From the NCBI GenBank assembly GCA_938092195.1, contig CALKHD010000157.1, positions 1 to 10,027 of the forward strand: 10,027 nt of DNA, given 5' to 3'. This document shows, piece by piece, positions 7,609-10,027 of the stretch (its first letter is position 1; every line of letters begins with the position of its first letter). The DNA is from an uncultured Flavobacteriales bacterium. Lineage in GTDB: Bacteria; Bacteroidota; Bacteroidia; Flavobacteriales_D; Sanyastnellaceae. Below the pieces are notes generated by a model. That model was not told the origin of the DNA. It was given only the letters and a program-made list of their open reading frames with translations, and did not search any database. The translations under genes and the position numbers were made by a program.

Positions 7609-8841
7609 TCAACTTAAAGTGGGGCGCTCGCTCAATTGCGATTGAATGACCTCTGCGAGGTCCACTGCCACTTCTTGTTTGCTCTTCAAGTCAAAGCTAT
7701 CAATCCTGTTCGGACCATGAACGAACCGAACTTGGTTTGTCGTGTGTCCGAAGCCTGCTCCTTTGTCGGCGAGAGAATTCAACACCACCAAATCGCACTT
7801 CTTCTGTTCGAGTTTCCGCAAAGCGGCTTCGAGGCCATCGTCATGGGCCAAAGCAAAGCCCACCTTATAACATGAGGGTGGCGCCGCCTCGTTGAGTCCT
7901 TGAAGAATGTCCGGGTTTTCTGTGAGGGAGATGGAGGAGGGGAGGTTGGTTTTCGCCGTTTTTTCCGATGTGGGTGATGTGGGGCGCACGTCGGCCACAG
8001 CGGCTGTTCCAATGATCACGTCAGGTGCGCGGTTCAGCAAAGCGCTTTGAGCAGCGGCTTCCATTTCTAAAGCCGTTTCAACGTTCACCCTGCGAATGCC
8101 GGGGTGATCCACTTCGATTTCGATGGGTCCGGCGATCAAATCGACGGTCATGCCCCTTTGTGCCAGTTCCAGTGCGATGGCAACGCCTTGGCGACCAGAA
8201 GATCGATTGCCAATGAAGCGGACGGCATCCAGAGGTTCATGGGTGGGGCCCACTGTGATCAAAGCGTGGCGGCCCAAGAGGGGAGAGCGCTCGGTGAACC
8301 AGGCCGTGAGTTCCTCACGAATGCGCTCAGGCTCAGCGAGCCGTCCTTTGCCTTCCAGTCCGCTGGCGAGTTCACCTTCTCCAGGTTCAATCACGTGCAC
8401 GCCTCTTTTTTCGAGGGCTTGCAAATTGGCTTGCGTGGCTTCATGGGTGAACATGTCACGGTCCATGGCAGGCGCAACCACAACAGGGCATTTGGCGCTC
8501 AAAAGAACCGTAAGCAAAAGGTTGTCCCCTCGGCCTTCGACCATTCCTGAGAGCGTGTGGGCTGTGGCAGGTGCGACCAAAATCACATCGCCCCAAAGGC
8601 CCAACTCCACATGGTCTGTCCAAGTGCCCGCATTGCGGTCTTGGGTGAGTTCACTGTGCACGGGGTGTCCGCTGAGGGTGCCCAAGGTGAGTGGAGTGAT
8701 GAATTCCTGGGCCCCAGGGGTCATCACCACTCGAACTTTTGCGCCGGCTTTGACCAGCTCACGAACGAGTAAGGCAGATTTGTATGCAGCAATGCTTCCG
8801 GTGACTCCGAGGACGACCCTTCGGCCCTTCAACATCGCCAT
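7609..8841 (-). CDS. coaBC: Bifunctional phosphopantothenoylcysteine decarboxylase / phosphopantothenate-cysteine ligase
   Basis: CoaBC carries out two consecutive steps of coenzyme A synthesis in the cytoplasm. The CoaB part joins cysteine to 4'-phosphopantothenate with CTP, and the flavin-dependent CoaC part decarboxylates the product to 4'-phosphopantetheine. The 410-residue length is normal for the fusion. CoaC (about 1-180) shows the FMN-binding LGVTGSIAAYKS (11-22), the active-site histidine in DHVEL (H77), APATA (90-94) and PAMDRDM (124-130), the counterpart of the usual PxMN motif. The substrate-flap segment reads SGLEGKGRL (160-168), without the cysteine found in E. coli (ACGD). CoaB (about 190-410) shows VGPTHEPLDAVRFIGNRSSG (197-216), AAVADVRP (280-287) and lysines at 294 and 297, near where the E. 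coli catalytic lysine lies. The start is ATG 8841, 8 nt after the rpoZ stop; an ATG two codons on is the only close alternative. Confidence 0.97.
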   Translation of the reverse strand: MAMLKGRRVVLGVTGSIAAYKSALLVRELVKAGAKVRVVMTPGAQEFITPLTLGTLSGHPVHSELTQDRNAGTWTDHVELGLWGDVILVAPATAHTLSGMVEGRGDNLLLTVLLSAKCPVVVAPAMDRDMFTHEATQANLQALEKRGVHVIEPGEGELASGLEGKGRLAEPERIREELTAWFTERSPLLGRHALITVGPTHEPLDAVRFIGNRSSGRQGVAIALELAQRGMTVDLIAGPIEIEVDHPGIRRVNVETALEMEAAAQSALLNRAPDVIIGTAAVADVRPTSPTSEKTAKTNLPSSISLTENPDILQGLNEAAPPSCYKVGFALAHDDGLEAALRKLEQKKCDLVVLNSLADKGAGFGHTTNQVRFVHGPNRIDSFDLKSKQEVAVDLAEVIQSQLSERPTLS

Positions 8842-8849
8842 GGGCGAGA

Positions 8850-9260
8850 TCAGTTGTCCCGGTTGAAACGGCGGTTGCGGCGCTCCTCACGCTCGCGCTT
8901 GGCTTCCTCTTGGCGCGCTTCTTCGGCTGCCAGCTCCTCTTCAGTTGGCATGCGGAAGTAGACTTTGCCCTCTTCCAATTCCTTGACAGCAATGCTGTGG
9001 GCCTTGGGCTGACGCTCGTAGTGCTTCGAGATTTCGATTTGCTCGCGGTTCTCAAAAACTTCCTCAAGGCTGTCGGTGACTGTGGTAAACTCTTCGAGTT
9101 TGCTGTTCAGTTCTTCCTTGATTTCTTGGCCGAGTTGAGTGCTCCGCTTGGAGATCACCACAATGGCTTCGAAGAGGTTGCCGCTGACCTGTTGGTCGAT
9201 GGCATGGGTGTCACGGGTGACCGTGTTCCGGGCAGCTTGGAGGTTCTTGTTGGCGTTCAT
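8850..9260 (-). CDS. rpoZ: RNA polymerase omega subunit, Bacteroidota (Rpb6-like) type
   Basis: Omega is the small RNA polymerase subunit that binds beta-prime and helps core assembly and stability. From the ATG at 9260 the product has 136 residues. The conserved core NTVTRDTHAIDQQVSGNLFEA (about 12-32, shown with one extra residue at its ends trimmed in databases), IVVISKRSTQLGQEIKEEL and DSLEEVFENREQIEISKHYE (about 63-82) matches the Bacteroidota form of omega, which is close to archaeal and eukaryotic Rpb6. After GKVYFRMP comes a highly charged tail of about 32 residues (105-136), Glu/Ala-rich and then Arg-rich, ending RRNRRFNRDN; the family usually stops close to the start of this tail. 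Start choice: a TTG at 9284 is in frame, overlaps the bamD stop as TTGA and would add 8 residues. The ATG leaves a 20-nt gap. The gene lies between bamD and coaBC, its usual place in this phylum. Confidence 0.9.
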   Translation of the reverse strand: MNANKNLQAARNTVTRDTHAIDQQVSGNLFEAIVVISKRSTQLGQEIKEELNSKLEEFTTVTDSLEEVFENREQIEISKHYERQPKAHSIAVKELEEGKVYFRMPTEEELAAEEARQEEAKREREERRNRRFNRDN

Positions 9261-9280
9261 GGGCGCTGTGCTCGATGCGT

Positions 9281-10027
9281 TCAAATGTCCGATTCCTTTG
9301 ATGCACGTTCAAGGCCTAAGCGGCTCTTTCGGTGAAACGACTCCGCTTCTTGGAGCCGTGCACTATCAGGATAGCGGGCCGCAAAGGTAAAGTAGGATTC
9401 AATGGCGTCCGCATAACGTTCTGCTTGACGTCGCAAAGTGCTTCGTTCGGCATACAAAAACTGGCTTTGCAAGATCAGAAATTGGGCTTCTTCACCGTAA
9501 ATGCTGGCTGGCCAGTCGTCCATAAAGTGATTCAGCGCTTTGGTCGCGCTCTGAAATTTACCCGTGGTGAAGTAAAGTTTGGCTCCGTTCCAAGCCTTGG
9601 TCTCCAGTTTGTTGCGCAGCGCATTGATCATGGCATTGCAAGTGTCTTTCTTGTCGGTGGTGGGGTGTCGGTCTAAAAACAATTGCAACTCGTCCATGGC
9701 TGTGCGGGTGTCACTTTGGTCCAGGTTGGACTCTGGCGACAACCGATAGCTGCACAGTGCAGCTTCGTATTCTGCTTGTTCGGCGCGATCTGAGGTGGGA
9801 AACGTCTTCGAGAAGTTCCTCATGGTGTAGCGCGCCATGTACCAGTCTTGGATGCACAAGTTGGCTTCGGCGTACATGTAATAGACATCTTCCATTTTTT
9901 CCGTACCCCGGAAAAGGCCAATCAACTCTTGCAACAAGGGGAGGGATTGCATGCACCTGTCGTCCGCAAAATATTCTTGAGCACGGGTCCATTTCAGTTC
10001 AGGGTCTGTGCTCTTGAGCACCTTCTG
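9281..10027 (-). CDS. bamD: Outer membrane protein assembly factor BamD, N-terminus missing (runs off right edge)
   Basis: BamD is a periplasmic, lipid-anchored TPR protein of the BAM complex that helps insert beta-barrel proteins into the outer membrane. The frame is open to the window edge, so the GTG at 10021 is not the start: codons for Gln-Lys precede it, and the lipoprotein signal with its cysteine lies outside. The 248 visible residues form TPR-like helix pairs with BamD hallmarks: QKVLKSTDPELKW at the left end of the protein, LIGLFRGTEKMEDVYYMYA, FSKTFPTSDRAEQAEY, LDQSDTRTAMDELQLFLDRH, AKLYFTTGKFQSATKALNHF and FAARYPDSARLQEAE. The TGA stop lies 20 nt before the rpoZ ATG. The order bamD-rpoZ-coaBC supports the call. 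It is the first gene of the operon seen here; its promoter is beyond the edge. Confidence 0.93.
   Translation of the reverse strand, partial: QKVLKSTDPELKWTRAQEYFADDRCMQSLPLLQELIGLFRGTEKMEDVYYMYAEANLCIQDWYMARYTMRNFSKTFPTSDRAEQAEYEAALCSYRLSPESNLDQSDTRTAMDELQLFLDRHPTTDKKDTCNAMINALRNKLETKAWNGAKLYFTTGKFQSATKALNHFMDDWPASIYGEEAQFLILQSQFLYAERSTLRRQAERYADAIESYFTFAARYPDSARLQEAESFHRKSRLGLERASKESDI

Noticed and set aside
8123..8866. Long open frame (247 codons) on the plus strand opposite coaBC
   Set aside because: It is fully antisense to a clear coaBC, its product has no recognisable domain and is Ser/Arg/Pro-rich as expected of an out-of-frame reading of GC-rich coding DNA.
10019..10021. GTG at 10021 as the bamD start codon
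   Set aside because: The frame stays open through codons for Gln-Lys to the window edge. BamD needs an upstream lipoprotein signal, so the gene is cut by the window.

Overview
The window comes from a chromosome of a member of the Bacteroidota, probably Flavobacteriales or a close relative, with a GC content that looks slightly above 50% (estimated by eye). Three things support this. The minus-strand gene order bamD - rpoZ - coaBC - DUF4835 - recN is a familiar Bacteroidota cluster. The omega subunit is of the Bacteroidota (Rpb6-like) type. The TonB-dependent receptor carries the N-terminal carboxypeptidase-regulatory-like domain typical of the phylum. Genus or species cannot be fixed from this sequence.

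Layout. Positions 1-134 (minus) hold the first 44 codons of a secreted protein that leaves the window. A short divergent spacer follows. On the plus strand come a ligase-associated (Lhr-like) DEXH-box DNA helicase (about 216-2693) and a TonB-dependent outer-membrane receptor (2680-5025), which overlap by 14 nt. Only 5 nt separate the receptor's stop codon from the end of a convergent minus-strand operon. In transcription order that operon is bamD (enters from the right edge, 10027-9281), rpoZ (9260-8850), coaBC (8841-7609), a DUF4835/PorD-like secreted protein (7591-6668) and recN (6668-5031). Coding density is very high and no stretch of 300 bases lacks a gene. I saw no tRNA, rRNA, CRISPR array, insertion sequence, integrase or defence cassette.

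How the genes work together. The minus operon mixes envelope biogenesis (BamD, the DUF4835 protein), transcription (omega), coenzyme A synthesis (CoaBC) and recombinational repair (RecN); tight spacing suggests one transcript. The helicase is also a DNA-repair protein, but here it lies apart from its usual ligase, exonuclease and phosphoesterase partners and is translationally linked to a transport receptor. I judge this an ordinary housekeeping region. The observations below concern small departures (gene coupling, start-codon pattern, a charged omega tail, an unusual RecN signature), not a new system.
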